Counted from the first letter of the stretch, positions 22,526-33,141 are shown. The stretch: DNA of 64,000 nt from Microglena sp. YARC (GCA_022414725.1 CM039463.1:22639511-22703510), one strand, 5' to 3'. The notes: generated by a model not told the origin, from the sequence alone. Made by a program: numbers and translations.

Positions 22526-22714
22526 GTCATGGTTTGTCAGATAGACGACGATCTCCAGCGTTTCGGTCTGAGCACCAAAAGCTTGGAGGTCAGCCCTGGT
22601 GACATGATCAAGAACCCCCAGCTGGTGTATTTAACGGCTGAGGAAGCGGCAGCTGCATTCAGGGCACGCAAGCAGGAGAATAAGCAAGCTAGAGAGTTGG
22701 ATCACAACCTAAAG
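22526..22714 (+). CDS. Exon A6, second half of S1 domain plus linker
   Basis: 63 codons, phase 0, acceptor CCCCTAG and donor GTGTGT. It reads [40 protein letters not shown] and a short linker ARKQENKQARELDHNLK. YEKAEE is YLTAEE here. It completes the domain begun in B5. Confidence 0.87.
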
Positions 22715-23164
22715 GTGTGTCCTGGCTGTCGTGCAACAGGCTGTCATGGTGAACCCATGGTGATGTGTTGAGGGAGGGGTAGGGGGTGTGTGTGTGTGGG
22801 GGGGGGGGAGCTGATTCGAATCTCAAGGAGGCATCCGTAGTAGTATCATCATAGATCACAGCTTTTGGTTCCTAGCGCACATAGCAAGGAGACCTAACTT
22901 ATGCATCACCAAGCAAATGCTATTTTCCACTCACACACCCCTTGCTCCAGGACAGCCAAGGCAAGGGGGACTGACCACTAAACGCATCCTTAGGACAGCG
23001 AGGCTACCAACATGTCACAAGACTGGTACCTACAAGCCCAGGACGTGAGATCCTGGAGGGCACTCACCAAGGACTCCGTAAAAGTGGTAGTAGGAAATGG
23101 CACTGCTAGCCCCTATCCATGTCTTCAATCCCTTTTGCCTAAACTGAGTTGATCTGATGTGCAG

Positions 23165-23329
23165 GTCCATGAGCTTAGATCTGGAATCGTCCAATCTGTT
23201 CGAGACTATGGAGTTTTTGTCGACATCGGAGCAGGCATTGAAGGACTGTTGCATTTTCGCGAAATCAGCTCCGATCATGTCAGCGAGGAATGCATTGAGA
23301 ATATGTTCAGTGTGGGAGACGAGATCAAG
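23165..23329 (+). CDS. Exon B6, first half of S1 domain
   Basis: 55 codons, phase 0. It reads VHELRSGIVQSVRDYGVFVD, IGAGIEGLLHFREISSDHVS and ends FSVGDEIK, with canonical S1 core residues. Copy 2 has a one-base insertion here. The donor GTATGT is 58 bases upstream of the copia insertion. Confidence 0.88.
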
Positions 23330-23387
23330 GTATGTTGGTGTGGAGAATGGAGGGGGCACCGTAGGGCAGCATGTGGGGATGTAGGGG

Positions 23388-23711
23388 TATCAGCTTGAAA
23401 TCACTCCGGTAGAGTGGACAGTAGATTAAAGCAGCGGAACAGACGCACCAATCTATACACGGAGACAAGGATAACGTTACAGACACAGGAGACCCATAAA
23501 GGGGCACCTGTGGTGAAAGGAGGCGGTAGACAGGAACCTAACAGGGTACAGATCAGACCGGAGACGTAGGTGACAGGAAGCTGCCACTGAGTCATCTCAA
23601 GATGACTCAGTCCCACGGGAAGCTGGCTCAGGAGAGCCGATAGTTCTAAGGGAGTACATAAGTAGTCACCAAGTCATAAAACGCGTGAGAGCACCGCTAT
23701 ACATGCTGATA
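23388..23711 (-). repeat. Copia 3' LTR (left)
   Basis: Ends are TATCAGC...GCTGATA, a 7-bp inverted terminus without the usual TG...CA. The internal neighbour (element-strand TAGGTGGAG just before the LTR) is a weak polypurine tract. It contains the hairpin GAGTCATCTCAAGATGACTC. Confidence 0.93.
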
Positions 23712-24099
23712 CTCCACCTATGACACAGGTGACATACAATAGTACTACTCCACCTATGGCACTGGTGACATAGAACTATATGTAACAAATTAAAAAAAAA
23801 TCAAAGAACTCCGAAAAAAAATCGAGAGAAACTTCAAATGAAACCCGAAGGGTGTAAGGGAAGGTACGAAGCAAAGGCAAAGAACCAAGATTTGCCAAGT
23901 GGATATAAGAGGACAACTAAATATCAAAGTCGGGTAACAACGGTATAGAAAACCCGATCCGGGAATAGGAACCTAATGCCAATCAATGATAACTTAAAGA
24001 AACTCTAAATGTAACCAAAGAAACCCTAAAATGTAACCAAAAATTCCAGAATACATGTAACCAAAATTCTAGAATACATGTAACCAAAAAAATAATGGT

Positions 24100-26928
24100 T
24101 TAAGGAGAAGCAGTCATTCCAAACATGCGAATGAAATGCCAGAACACCATAGGATCAAGGGGCTTGGTGAAGGGGTCAGCACAGTTGTCCTTAGTGTTAA
24201 CATAGGCAACATCCACCTGGCCATCCTCCACCAGCTCCTGGATATAGTGATGGATGACATCAATGTGCTTGTTGCGAGGGAGCAGCTGACAGTCATTGGC
24301 CCAGCTCAAGGACCCCAAGTTGTCACCCTGAATGGTGACCAGGTCACAAGGCAGCCCTAGATCAATTCTCAACTTTTTCAACCATTGCACCTCCCTGGCA
24401 GTCTGAGACAGGGCCTGATACTCAGCCTCACTGGAGCTAACAGCAACAGTGGGTTGCCTTTTGATCATCCAGTTCACAAGGCAGCCTCCAGCAAGCACAG
24501 CATAGCCAGTCTGAGATCTCCTGTCAGACCCATCATCAGCAAAGGATGAGTCACTAAAGACAGTAAAAGAGAAACCAGGGCTGTGAGTGTAAGTGAGGCC
24601 CAGATGGGAATGTTCTCTCAAATACAAAAGCAAGCGCTTGGCTGCAGCCCACAGGGGGGCAGTGGGTTGAGCAGAAAACCTGGACAGGTAGCTAACAGCA
24701 AAAGAAATATCAGGCCTTCTGCAGGTAGCCAGGTACAGCAAAGCCCCCACAAGAGAGAGGTACTGGCTATTAGAGGCCAGAGGTTCTCCAGGAGGATCAG
24801 TGACAGTGCACTTGGACATGGGAACTGAAAACTTGGGCTTGGTAGCAGCAGTGAGACCAAACTGCTCCACCAGCTCAACAATGTAGGAGTGCTGGGAGAG
24901 GTCGATCTTAACACACCTGCCGTCAGAATCAAGTGTACAAGTCATGTCCAATGAAAGGAACTGGACAGGTACACCCATTTCCTTGACTTCCCACCCAGCT
25001 GCTTCCATAGCCTTGATCAGCAAGGCATACCTATGCAGCTCACTAAAAGCACAGATAAAGTCATCCACATAGGTCAGGACATAGCTCCACCCACCAGTAG
25101 AATCCCTCCTGAAATACAGAGCAGGTTCAGCTTTGCACATGGTAAAACCGTGGGCAACCAAAACCTGCTTTACATCTTTGCTCCAAGCCCTGGGTGCCTG
25201 CTTCAAACCATAAAGAGATTTAATTAGCTTGCACACAAGGGGAACATTGTCAGGACCAAGTTCATGAAAGCCCTCAGGCTGGTAACAGAACAGGTCCAGA
25301 CCAGGTTCCAGCTTGGCATTCAAGAATGCAGTCTTGATGTCCAGCTGCCTCACAAACATTTTTCTATGAGTGATGGCAGCAAGGAGCACACGAAGACCTG
25401 CTTTAGAGGAGACGGGGGCATATACATCATGGTAGTCCAGCCCAGGACGTTGCAGAAAACCACGAACTACAAAACGAGCTTTAAAACGCAAAGAACCATC
25501 AGCCCCATGTTTCTTGACAAATAACCATCTGCCAGATAGAATCCTCTGCCTAGGAGGCTGTGGAGTGAGGACCCAAGTGCCATGAGCATGGAGGGAGGCC
25601 ATCTCATCCTTCATAGCCTGCAGCCAGAGATCTCTGTCAGGGTTGGTAGGTAACATTGCAGCTTTATAAGAGAGTTCAGTAGAGGTAGAAATAAAAGCCC
25701 CCACGTACAAGCAGTGTACTTGTACATGGGCAGCGGGGATATCAGCAGTATCAGCAGTAACCGGTAATAAAGCCCCCAGCGCAGCACTCATGCGTGGTTG
25801 AACAAGGCCGGCCTCCTTTGCCTCTAAATCGTCGAAGCCTGGGTACACTGGAACACCCCAGCCATACGCAGTATCTGACCCGGACCAGTGTTCGAGGTCA
25901 TCACTCACATCATCTGTGACGGCCACATCGTCGCAATGCCTGGTCCGGTATAAACCACCAGGTATAGCAGGGGGTGAAGTGATCAACAACTCCCGCGAGC
26001 TATCCGAATAGGTGGACGGGGGGTGGCGACTAGTGGGCAGTGGACCTGTACTAGGTTCCACTATGACCCGAGGCTGTCCTAATCCTACGACTTCACCGAC
26101 GAAACGTGGCGCAGAGGAAGGCCCGGCGACCCCCTGAGATTCGAATAAATTAGAGCTTGAAGGAACATCAGACTCCCCCTGGCCCAATGCCGCCGCACGC
26201 GATACAGCACCATCATTACCTGGCCTGGGACGCATCGTCATCCCATGACCAGTAAAGCGGTCAACAATCGGGGTTGGTAAAGGGCCCAGGACATTGTCAG
26301 TAGTATCAAGCCCTTTACCGATGATAGCGGCAGGGGTGCGAGAAAAATACTGAGATCCATCATAGGGAAAGAGCCCAGGGATACAGTTATAGCTAAACTG
26401 TTCATAGAAGAGCACATCACGACTCTCTACCACCTGGCGCAACTTCGGAACCCAAACAAAATAACCCTTACTCACCAGAGAATACCCAACCAGTCTACCA
26501 GATAACGCCCTTTCGTCAAGCTTATTGCGCTTCTTCCCATTCACTAAGGTAACATAGCATGGGCACCCGAACACGCGCAATAACGATACATCAGGTAGAA
26601 CCCCAAAGAACAACTCATAAGGAGTCTTGTCACCCTGATTAGGCAGCCGGTTGCGTAGGTAACACGCGGCGAGGAAGGCATAGGGCCAGAAGGACTTAGT
26701 GAGCTTAGACTCCAAGTGAATGCTCCTAGCTACGTTCTGAAGGACCCCATTGTACCGTTCCACAGTCGCATTCTGCTGAGCAGTGTAAGCCATGGACAAT
26801 TCATGCACAGCACCAACCGATTCTAACCAATCCTCGAACCACTTCACTATAAATTCCTTAGCCCTGTCAGACCTAAGACACTTGAAAACAAATCCATGCA
26901 GCTGAGTCATCCATCTGAGGATTGTAGT
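24100..26928 (-). CDS. Copia pol, part 2: integrase core, RT, RNase H
   Basis: The first ATG in frame is at 26910 (936 codons), but the frame is open from just after the TAA at 26929-26931. It holds the second D and the E of the integrase DDE triad at residues 15 and 51 (D35E spacing), LRVFGC, and the RT core with FKARFVVRGF, QLDIKTAFLNA, SLYGLKQAPRAW and YVDD. The RNase H end follows with SDSSFADD, SSSEAEYQALS and NKHIDV. Apart from the stop upstream it looks complete. Confidence 0.93.
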   Translation of the reverse strand, partial: TTILRWMTQLHGFVFKCLRSDRAKEFIVKWFEDWLESVGAVHELSMAYTAQQNATVERYNGVLQNVARSIHLESKLTKSFWPYAFLAACYLRNRLPNQGDKTPYELFFGVLPDVSLLRVFGCPCYVTLVNGKKRNKLDERALSGRLVGYSLVSKGYFVWVPKLRQVVESRDVLFYEQFSYNCIPGLFPYDGSQYFSRTPAAIIGKGLDTTDNVLGPLPTPIVDRFTGHGMTMRPRPGNDGAVSRAAALGQGESDVPSSSNLFESQGVAGPSSAPRFVGEVVGLGQPRVIVEPSTGPLPTSRHPPSTYSDSSRELLITSPPAIPGGLYRTRHCDDVAVTDDVSDDLEHWSGSDTAYGWGVPVYPGFDDLEAKEAGLVQPRMSAALGALLPVTADTADIPAAHVQVHCLYVGAFISTSTELSYKAAMLPTNPDRDLWLQAMKDEMASLHAHGTWVLTPQPPRQRILSGRWLFVKKHGADGSLRFKARFVVRGFLQRPGLDYHDVYAPVSSKAGLRVLLAAITHRKMFVRQLDIKTAFLNAKLEPGLDLFCYQPEGFHELGPDNVPLVCKLIKSLYGLKQAPRAWSKDVKQVLVAHGFTMCKAEPALYFRRDSTGGWSYVLTYVDDFICAFSELHRYALLIKAMEAAGWEVKEMGVPVQFLSLDMTCTLDSDGRCVKIDLSQHSYIVELVEQFGLTAATKPKFSVPMSKCTVTDPPGEPLASNSQYLSLVGALLYLATCRRPDISFAVSYLSRFSAQPTAPLWAAAKRLLLYLREHSHLGLTYTHSPGFSFTVFSDSSFADDGSDRRSQTGYAVLAGGCLVNWMIKRQPTVAVSSSEAEYQALSQTAREVQWLKKLRIDLGLPCDLVTIQGDNLGSLSWANDCQLLPRNKHIDVIHHYIQELVEDGQVDVAYVNTKDNCADPFTKPLDPMVFWHFIRMFGMTASP

Positions 26929-27810
26929 TTAAACTGCTAAGGGAGCTTCATCCCTGGTTCTCAAGCACAAGACCTCAGCATAGCCAGAGTATTGGTCAGT
27001 GAGACACAGAACATAAAACTCCCCACGCAAGCCCCTAATATTAAATGGCCCCATGATGTCCAAGTGAAGGCGTTGTAATGGGGCACGGATCCTAGTTTTG
27101 CTTTCTTTAGGAAAAGGGATACGTTTTCCCTTTGCCTTCTGACAAGCATCACATGGGATCTTAGACAGTCTTTGCACCTGTTGGAGAGTGAGGGGTAAGT
27201 TCTGAACCAAACCCTTCCTTACAAGGTTGTGCATGGCATCATAGCCAGGGTGACCCAGCCGCCTATGCCACAACCATTCAGGAGTGGTAGGGATCACAAC
27301 TCCACCATCCTCATCAACATCAAGAGCAAAAGCTGGATAATTTTCAGCACCATACAAACGGCCACGAGGGGTGTGACAAGGCCTACATGCAAACTTGTAC
27401 ACACCATCACTGGAGGCAGGGAAAGACCACAGAACAGAAGAGCCCTGTGTGGCAGTACAACTAAGACTATCAAAAGAAATCTTGCAGTTGTGAGCATGGG
27501 CAACAGCATTTACTGACATGAGGTTCACCGGACAGTGTGGGATGTAGAGAACATTGGTTAAAGTGATTGGTGTTGGTAACCAATCACTACATAACACAAT
27601 AGAACCCTGACCCACAGACCGTTGAACCACACCATCACCAAATTTAACTGCTGGCCCAGTCTCAGAAGCATGAAACACAGTGAACAAAGACATATCACCT
27701 GTGATTGACATCCCAGCTCCAGAATCAACATGCCAGACACCCTCAGACAGGCTCGGGCTGCAGACATTCGAAAATTTCGCAGTGCAAGAGAAAAGGACAG
27801 AGCGTACCTC
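26929..27810 (-). CDS. Copia pol, part 1: protease, zinc-binding and integrase start
   Basis: It continues the gag frame directly after the TAG at 27811-27813. The aspartic protease motif DSGAG is at 27726-27712. The integrase zinc-binding HHCC residues follow (WHRRLGH, then CDAC), then LDIMGPF carrying the first catalytic D. It ends at TAA 26931-26929 inside the integrase core, between the first and second catalytic D. That stop should inactivate this copy unless read through. Confidence 0.9.
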   Translation of the reverse strand, partial: EVRSVLFSCTAKFSNVCSPSLSEGVWHVDSGAGMSITGDMSLFTVFHASETGPAVKFGDGVVQRSVGQGSIVLCSDWLPTPITLTNVLYIPHCPVNLMSVNAVAHAHNCKISFDSLSCTATQGSSVLWSFPASSDGVYKFACRPCHTPRGRLYGAENYPAFALDVDEDGGVVIPTTPEWLWHRRLGHPGYDAMHNLVRKGLVQNLPLTLQQVQRLSKIPCDACQKAKGKRIPFPKESKTRIRAPLQRLHLDIMGPFNIRGLRGEFYVLCLTDQYSGYAEVLCLRTRDEAPLAV

Positions 27811-29967
27811 CTATTTCTTGTCCAAAGCATACCCATCAATCTGAGCCTGCAAGGAGGCCAGCTGCCGCGGAGTAAGCACACCTGGAAGGGCCAAGGCCAT
27901 GGGCACCGGATTGGTAACCGGTGCACCAGGCTTGGTCTTACGCAGGTGCGGATGCTTCGTGAAACAGCGATCCTCCGAGTGGGTCGTCTTGCTGAGGCAT
28001 GGGCCCCAAGTGCAATCCAGACGTCGCTTGTTGGAACCAGAACCCTGAGAACCAGATCCCTGCCCACGCTGAAACGCAGCATTGGCAGGAACCTGGGGAG
28101 CGTCCCGGGACCAACAAGGATGCCTGGAGTCGGACCTGGGGAGAGCAATGTTCAAAATGTCGAGAGACCGATATGCCTCCAGACAAGACCAGTAATCTAC
28201 AGTCTGTCTGTTAGCCAACATCATACCGTACTGGATCCGCAGCGATTCAAATCGGATCAAACGGATCCCATTCACAATGGTTTCCATGGCGTGGCGCTGA
28301 GTGACAGGATGTCCAGCACTGCGGAGGTCAGTGCACAGACTGCGAACCATGCGAAAGAAATCATCGACACGGTCAGAAGGGCCCATGTGCGCATTATGAA
28401 GTTCGATACGCATGAGAGGGACTCTACAGGCAAGGGCATCAGACTGCGTCTTCCGGATATCCAAAAGGATATCCCGAGGGGTGGCAAAGTCCTGGTATAC
28501 CATGACCATATCGTCCTCCATGTTCGCGAGCATCATAGTTAAACACATGAACTCCTGACGTTCGAGAGGCAGTGCACTGAACCCCAACAGTGCAGGATCA
28601 AACCGAGACTCACCATGAATGAGGGTATTAGACCCAGCTCCAATCGCAGAAGGGACAGGAGCCAAGGACCTACGAATGTCCATGAAATACTCCGCAGCAA
28701 GACCAGCGTCAAGAGCGCGCTGGTCGTCTATGTTCCTAATCACAGGAATGGACCTCGCAACACTCATAAGCAGCTCGAAATCTGGGCTAACAGGACACAG
28801 AGGGACAGGCACTCGCACAAACTGATAACCAAGCTTCTCGTGATCACTACGCCTCGTACCACCAAAGGAAACACCATGATCTGGGGGATACAGAATCCCA
28901 GAAGTGACTGGACCAAGAAAAGAACGACACCTGGTACCAAGCTCAGAGAAAGCCATCACTCGGCGATGCCTCAGCTTCACACTAACATTTGCCATTGTAG
29001 CCTGCATATCCATCCGACCGTACAAAGAGCGGTTCAAGGACTCACCATCCCGTCGATCCTGGTTGATCAGGCGGTAGTCCCGCAAGTTCAAAGTCGGAGG
29101 AGATCCACCAGTGAGCAGATGCTCCCAAGATTCGCATGACCGCGTATATAGCATAGGAGGAGGGCCAGGGGCAGGAGGCAGCTCCACCGGCGGAGGCGGA
29201 GGGGGTTCCAGGGAGGCACCAGCAGCAGAGGTGCGTGCAGAGGAAACAGCAGCCTCGCGAGAGCGAGTGTGGTAGCCAGGGAGGCCACGCTCCATGGGGG
29301 CAGATGCAGAGGAAAAAGAAGCAAAGCCCTTCAAGAAAGTGGGCTTAGCCACCTCCGGGTAAGCCGGGGGAACAGGCTCAAAGGGAGGCGCCGACGAAGG
29401 CTGAGGCTGATACACAGGCGAAAGCTCTCGATTAGGCATCTGCTGATCAGCAGGCTCATACACCGGCAAAACAGCGGAAGTCTCAAAGACACGAGTGGCA
29501 GCAGCAGATGGAGTCACGCCACCGAAGTCAGCACTCGTAGCACTCTTCAAGTCCTCCTCATCATCAGTAGTAGTAGAGTAGTCTTCATCATAATTGAAAG
29601 GGACGAGAGGAGGCTGCGGGTCTGATGCACAACGGATGATCTGTGTCTGTACACAACACAGCTTCATCAGGACATCCTCAACATCAGAGGAAAGGCGTCG
29701 AACATTGAGAGAAGGAACCGTAAAGTTGGAGGATTGATCGGGGGGGGTTACTTCCTTGATGGCGGAAGGACCCTCCTCTCCGGCAGCAGAGGCCGCTGGC
29801 GCGCAGTCGTCTAGCCAATCTAGAGGAACCTTCACCCCCGTTGGGAGGATTCGGTCGCATCCATTGCTCACAATGACACTGCGGATCCCACGAGCCCATG
29901 AAACACCATTAAGTTTGGTAAGTTTCACAAAGCCGGCAGGAGGCCCTCGCGGAAGTTGCATTATCAA
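27811..29967 (-). CDS. Copia gag-like protein
   Basis: 718 codons from the ATG at 29967, 32 bases inside the 5' LTR edge. A proline-rich N-terminal half is followed by a gag core with VDDFFRMVRSL, and near the end a zinc-knuckle-like CX4CX5HX4C (CTWGPCLSKTTHSEDRC) with FTKHP. It ends LDKK at TAG and the protease frame continues in phase without shift. This is larger than most copia gag regions. Confidence 0.88.
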   Translation of the reverse strand: MIMQLPRGPPAGFVKLTKLNGVSWARGIRSVIVSNGCDRILPTGVKVPLDWLDDCAPAASAAGEEGPSAIKEVTPPDQSSNFTVPSLNVRRLSSDVEDVLMKLCCVQTQIIRCASDPQPPLVPFNYDEDYSTTTDDEEDLKSATSADFGGVTPSAAATRVFETSAVLPVYEPADQQMPNRELSPVYQPQPSSAPPFEPVPPAYPEVAKPTFLKGFASFSSASAPMERGLPGYHTRSREAAVSSARTSAAGASLEPPPPPPVELPPAPGPPPMLYTRSCESWEHLLTGGSPPTLNLRDYRLINQDRRDGESLNRSLYGRMDMQATMANVSVKLRHRRVMAFSELGTRCRSFLGPVTSGILYPPDHGVSFGGTRRSDHEKLGYQFVRVPVPLCPVSPDFELLMSVARSIPVIRNIDDQRALDAGLAAEYFMDIRRSLAPVPSAIGAGSNTLIHGESRFDPALLGFSALPLERQEFMCLTMMLANMEDDMVMVYQDFATPRDILLDIRKTQSDALACRVPLMRIELHNAHMGPSDRVDDFFRMVRSLCTDLRSAGHPVTQRHAMETIVNGIRLIRFESLRIQYGMMLANRQTVDYWSCLEAYRSLDILNIALPRSDSRHPCWSRDAPQVPANAAFQRGQGSGSQGSGSNKRRLDCTWGPCLSKTTHSEDRCFTKHPHLRKTKPGAPVTNPVPMALALPGVLTPRQLASLQAQIDGYALDKK

Positions 29968-29980
29968 AGCAGTGGTAGTG

Positions 29981-29998
29981 ATGAGGAGCCCAATAACC
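29981..29998 (-). promoter_or_regulatory. Candidate primer-binding site
   Basis: GGTTATTGGGCTCC starts directly at the LTR edge on the element strand. It resembles the internal initiator-tRNA-Met site used by Drosophila copia (complementary to the anticodon arm), with an extra T, more than the usual tRNA 3'-end site. Inference only. Confidence 0.4.
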
Positions 29999-30322
29999 TA
30001 TCAGCTTGAAATCACTCCGGTAGAGTGGACAGTAGATTAAAGCAGCGGAACAGACGCACCAATCTATACACGGAGACAAGGATAACGTTACAGACACAGG
30101 AGACCCATAAAGGGGCACCTGTGGTGAAAGGAGGCGGTAGACAGGAACCTAACAGGGTACAGATCAGACCGGAGACGTAGGTGACAGGAAGCTGCCACTG
30201 AGTCATCTCAAGATGACTCAGTCCCACGGGAAGCTGGCTCAGGAGAGCCGATAGTTCTAAGGGAGTACATAAGTAGTCACCAAGTCATAAAACGCGTGAG
30301 AGCACCGCTATACATGCTGATA
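29999..30322 (-). repeat. Copia 5' LTR (right)
   Basis: Identical by eye to the left LTR and to the solo LTR at 47340. On the element strand it is followed at once by GGTTATTGGGCTCC (29998 downward), a candidate primer-binding site. Confidence 0.93.
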
Positions 30323-30691
30323 AGGGGGTTGCCTGTTGGGATATGCAGCATCAGGTGTACATGTGTGTGTTGGGGGGGGGGGGGGGGGGGGGGTAAGGGG
30401 GAACAGGGGGACCATGCACGGGAGGAGAGGTTTGCCTGTTGACCTGTTGGACAAGGACACGAACAAATAAGCACACAAACTAACAAACATACAAGCTAAC
30501 TAATCAACTAAATAAATAAGCAGCTAGCTAGCTAACCAACCAACTAAGTAACTAACTAACTAACTCACTAACAAACTAGCGAAGTAACCAACTATCTAAC
30601 TACGGTAGCTAGTTCACCAAGTAACTATGTGACAAAAAACCGAACAACCAACCAACTAACCAACTAACCAGCTGAACAACACATTCTCTAG

Positions 30692-30832
30692 GTCATGGTT
30701 CAAATGATAGACAAGGATCGCCAACAAATTTCCCTGAGCACCAAAAGCTTGGAGATGAACCCTGGTGACATGGTCAAGAACCCCAAGTTGGTGTATGAGA
30801 AGGCTGAGGAAGCGGCAGCTGCATTCAGGGCT
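30692..30832 (+). pseudogene. Exon A7 copy 1, cut by duplication junction
   Basis: It reads [40 protein letters not shown] and AAAAFRA, then at GGGCT|GGTCTCG changes to unrelated filler. The intact counterpart is 48036-48203. The donor is lost. Confidence 0.85.
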
Positions 30833-31280
30833 GGTCTCGAAAACTCGAGATCCGACAACGGGTAACTCCGAAACGGGTTATTCCGAAACCACTGCCCCTG
30901 GCCACGTCAGCGAAAGGCAGCCAGCGAGCGGGCAAGAGTGCGTGAGAGCGCAGGAGAAGGAGAAAGGAATGCTGCGAGGGGGGGAGCTGCATGCGAAGTT
31001 ATTGACAGTGGCAGCGAAATTTGTGGGAAAGAGTTTAGGCAGACAAAGGGAGGGTACACCGTTGAATATAGGGGGACTCAGGCAGCGAGCACCGAAAACT
31101 GCTGAAGTGCGCAGGGAAATTTGGGTATTAGAACGGAAATGGACGGAGCAGGTGTTCGAGGAGGAATGACAGGTCAGCTTCATCCAAGGTCAGGAAGGTC
31201 GTTCCTGTGGTGCCCGAGAAATCAAGACCCAGGATTCGGGCCACCTGGGCGACAGGTCAGCAAGATGTATAAGTGGATAT
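30833..31280 (-). repeat. Junction filler: inverted copy of left-edge repeat
   Basis: The reverse complement aligns with 31-570 of the window: CATCTTGCTGACCTGTCGCC, CCCCCTATATTCAACGGTGT, CTTTCCCACAAATTTCGCTG and GCTGCCTTTCGCTGACGTGG. Plus-strand ORFs across it are fortuitous extensions of exon A7. Confidence 0.85.
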
Positions 31281-31879
31281 ACAAGGATTCCTTGTCCACT
31301 ACCTAGTCTTAACCATAGGTACCACTGGTACCATACCAATCACAACTATTACCAATCTCTCCACCTTGGCGTACGGCAGGGTCCCCTTGACACCACGCCC
31401 CTCCAGGCGTTATCTTTTTTTTCCTCCACAATATGCACTTACATTTTATTGGATGTACACAATTACTGAGTTATCCACGGTCAGCGCTTGGTCATACACA
31501 AGTTACACCTTGGTTAGACCTGGTGATAGGCCATGCATCGACATGGGTGGTTAACATGGACCAGGCAAGTCTCCACTTGATGCCACGTGTCCAAGCACAC
31601 CATTGCTAGGAAGGTTCAGATGCACGTCATATATTAACATGTAACAAGGAAGTGGAACACTTGCAAATTGAGGTTTTGCCAACTGGTTTTCAGGTCACGA
31701 CTTGAGTAGGTCCAGCCATGGACCCCTTTTGCCAAGTATGTTCTGCCATGCATTTTTGAGAGCCTTTTTCTTACAAATAAAGGATTTTGCCAATATATAT
31801 TCTTGCCATTGCACCTACAGTAGCTAACTAATTAATCAACTAACTAAGTAACTAGCCAGGTCACCAACTAAATAACTAT

Positions 31880-31947
<68 letters not shown>

Positions 31948-32105
31948 TTAACCAACCAACCAACCAACCAACCAACCAACCAACCAACCAACCAACCAAC
32001 CAACCAACCAACCAACCAACCAACCAACCAACCAACCAACTAAACCAACCAACCAACTAACCAACCAACCAACCAACCAACAACCAACCAACTAACCAAC
32101 CAACC

Positions 32106-32192
<87 letters not shown>

Positions 32193-32310
32193 AAACAAAC
32201 TAACTAACTAAGTAACTGACTGACTAACTAACTAACCAACTAACCAACTAACCAACTAACCAACCAAGTATAACTAACGAAACTAACCAGCAAACCAACA
32301 AATACTCTAG

Positions 32311-32533
32311 GTCATGGTTTATAAGATAAGCAAGGCTGGCCACATTTATCCTGAGCACCAGAAGCTTGGAGGTGAACCCTGGTGACATGGTCAAGAACCC
32401 CAGCTGGTGTATGAGAAGGTCTGAGGAAGCAGCAGCTGCATTCAGGGCTGGGTTTCCAGAGGCTGAGGCAGAGGCTGAGGCACGCAAGCAGGAGAGGAAG
32501 AAAGCTAGAGGAGTGGTGGATCCCAACCTCAAG
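32311..32533 (+). pseudogene. Exon A2, copy 2, frameshifted
   Basis: 223 bases. Relative to 8323-8544 it has +T (CACATTTATCC), -C in the run before CAGCTGG and +T (AAGGTCTGAGG). Splice sites are kept. Confidence 0.85.
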
Positions 32534-32973
32534 GTGTGTTCTGGCTGTTGTGCAACAGGCTGTCACGCTTACACATGGTGATGTGCTGTGGGAGGAAGGA
32601 GACGGTGGGGGGTTGGCGGGGGGATTCGAATCGGACAGGACATCCATAGCATCACTAGAGATCACAGCTTTAGGCTGTTAGCGCACATAGCAAGGAGACC
32701 TAAGTCCTGCATCACCAGGCAAATGCTCTATGCCACTCACACACCCCTTACTGAGGGACAGCCAAGGCAAGGGGAGCTGGCCAACATACCCATCCTTCGA
32801 AATGACATCAAGGCTACCAACATGTCACAAGACTAGCACCTAGAAGCCCAGTACAGGACCTTCTGGAGAGCAGCTATCTCCTTAGAAGTAGAAGTAGGAA
32901 ATGACAAGGACACTGCTAATCCCTATCCATGTCTTCAGTCCTAATGCCTAAACCGATCTGATCTGATTTGCAG

Positions 32974-33141
32974 GCCTACGAGCTTAGATCTGGAGTTGTC
33001 CAAGATGTAAGTGAACGCGGTGGAGTTTCTGTCCACATTGGAGCAGGAGTTATCGGATTGTTGCGAAACCCCCAAATCAGTGACGAGTGTGTCAGCAATG
33101 AAGATGTTGAGAAGATGTTCAGTGTGGGAGACAAGATCAAG
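32974..33141 (+). CDS. Exon B2, copy 2
   Basis: 56 codons, open and the same as 8987-9154 (AYELRSGVVQDVSERGG). The donor has become GTAATG through one inserted A. Confidence 0.8.

Larger units (their letters stand above)
23388..30322 (-). mobile_element. Full-length Ty1/copia LTR retrotransposon
   Basis: 6935 bp with 324-bp LTRs at 23388-23711 and 29999-30322 that appear identical. It is flanked by AGGGG (23383-23387 and 30323-30327), a 5-bp target duplication. The coding order gag, protease, integrase, RT, RNase H is that of Ty1/copia. All domains lie in one minus-strand frame, interrupted by TAG (27811) and TAA (26929). It sits antisense in the B6-A7 intron of gene B. Identical LTRs imply recent insertion. 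Confidence 0.95.
18756..30832 (+). other. Gene B, copy 1: 5' part, truncated
   Basis: Exons in order: 18756-18852, 18979-19097, then 21028-21090, B5 21632-21796, A6 22526-22714, B6 23165-23329, and A7 from 30692 cut off at 30832. The copia element lies in the B6-A7 intron. The gene is severed in exon A7 by the duplication junction, so this copy has no 3' end. Exons between 19098 and 21027 were not resolved. Confidence 0.65.

Noticed and set aside
24100..29967. Whole-genome UAR=Gln code as the explanation for all in-frame stops
   Set aside because: Two copia frames of 936 and 718 codons with many CAA/CAG contain no internal TAA/TAG, so a standard code with decay is simpler. Kept only as a testable alternative.
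30765..31169. 134-codon ORF spanning the duplication junction as a fusion gene
   Set aside because: Chance extension of truncated exon A7 into inverted repeat filler; wrong frame for exon A7 and no splice sites.
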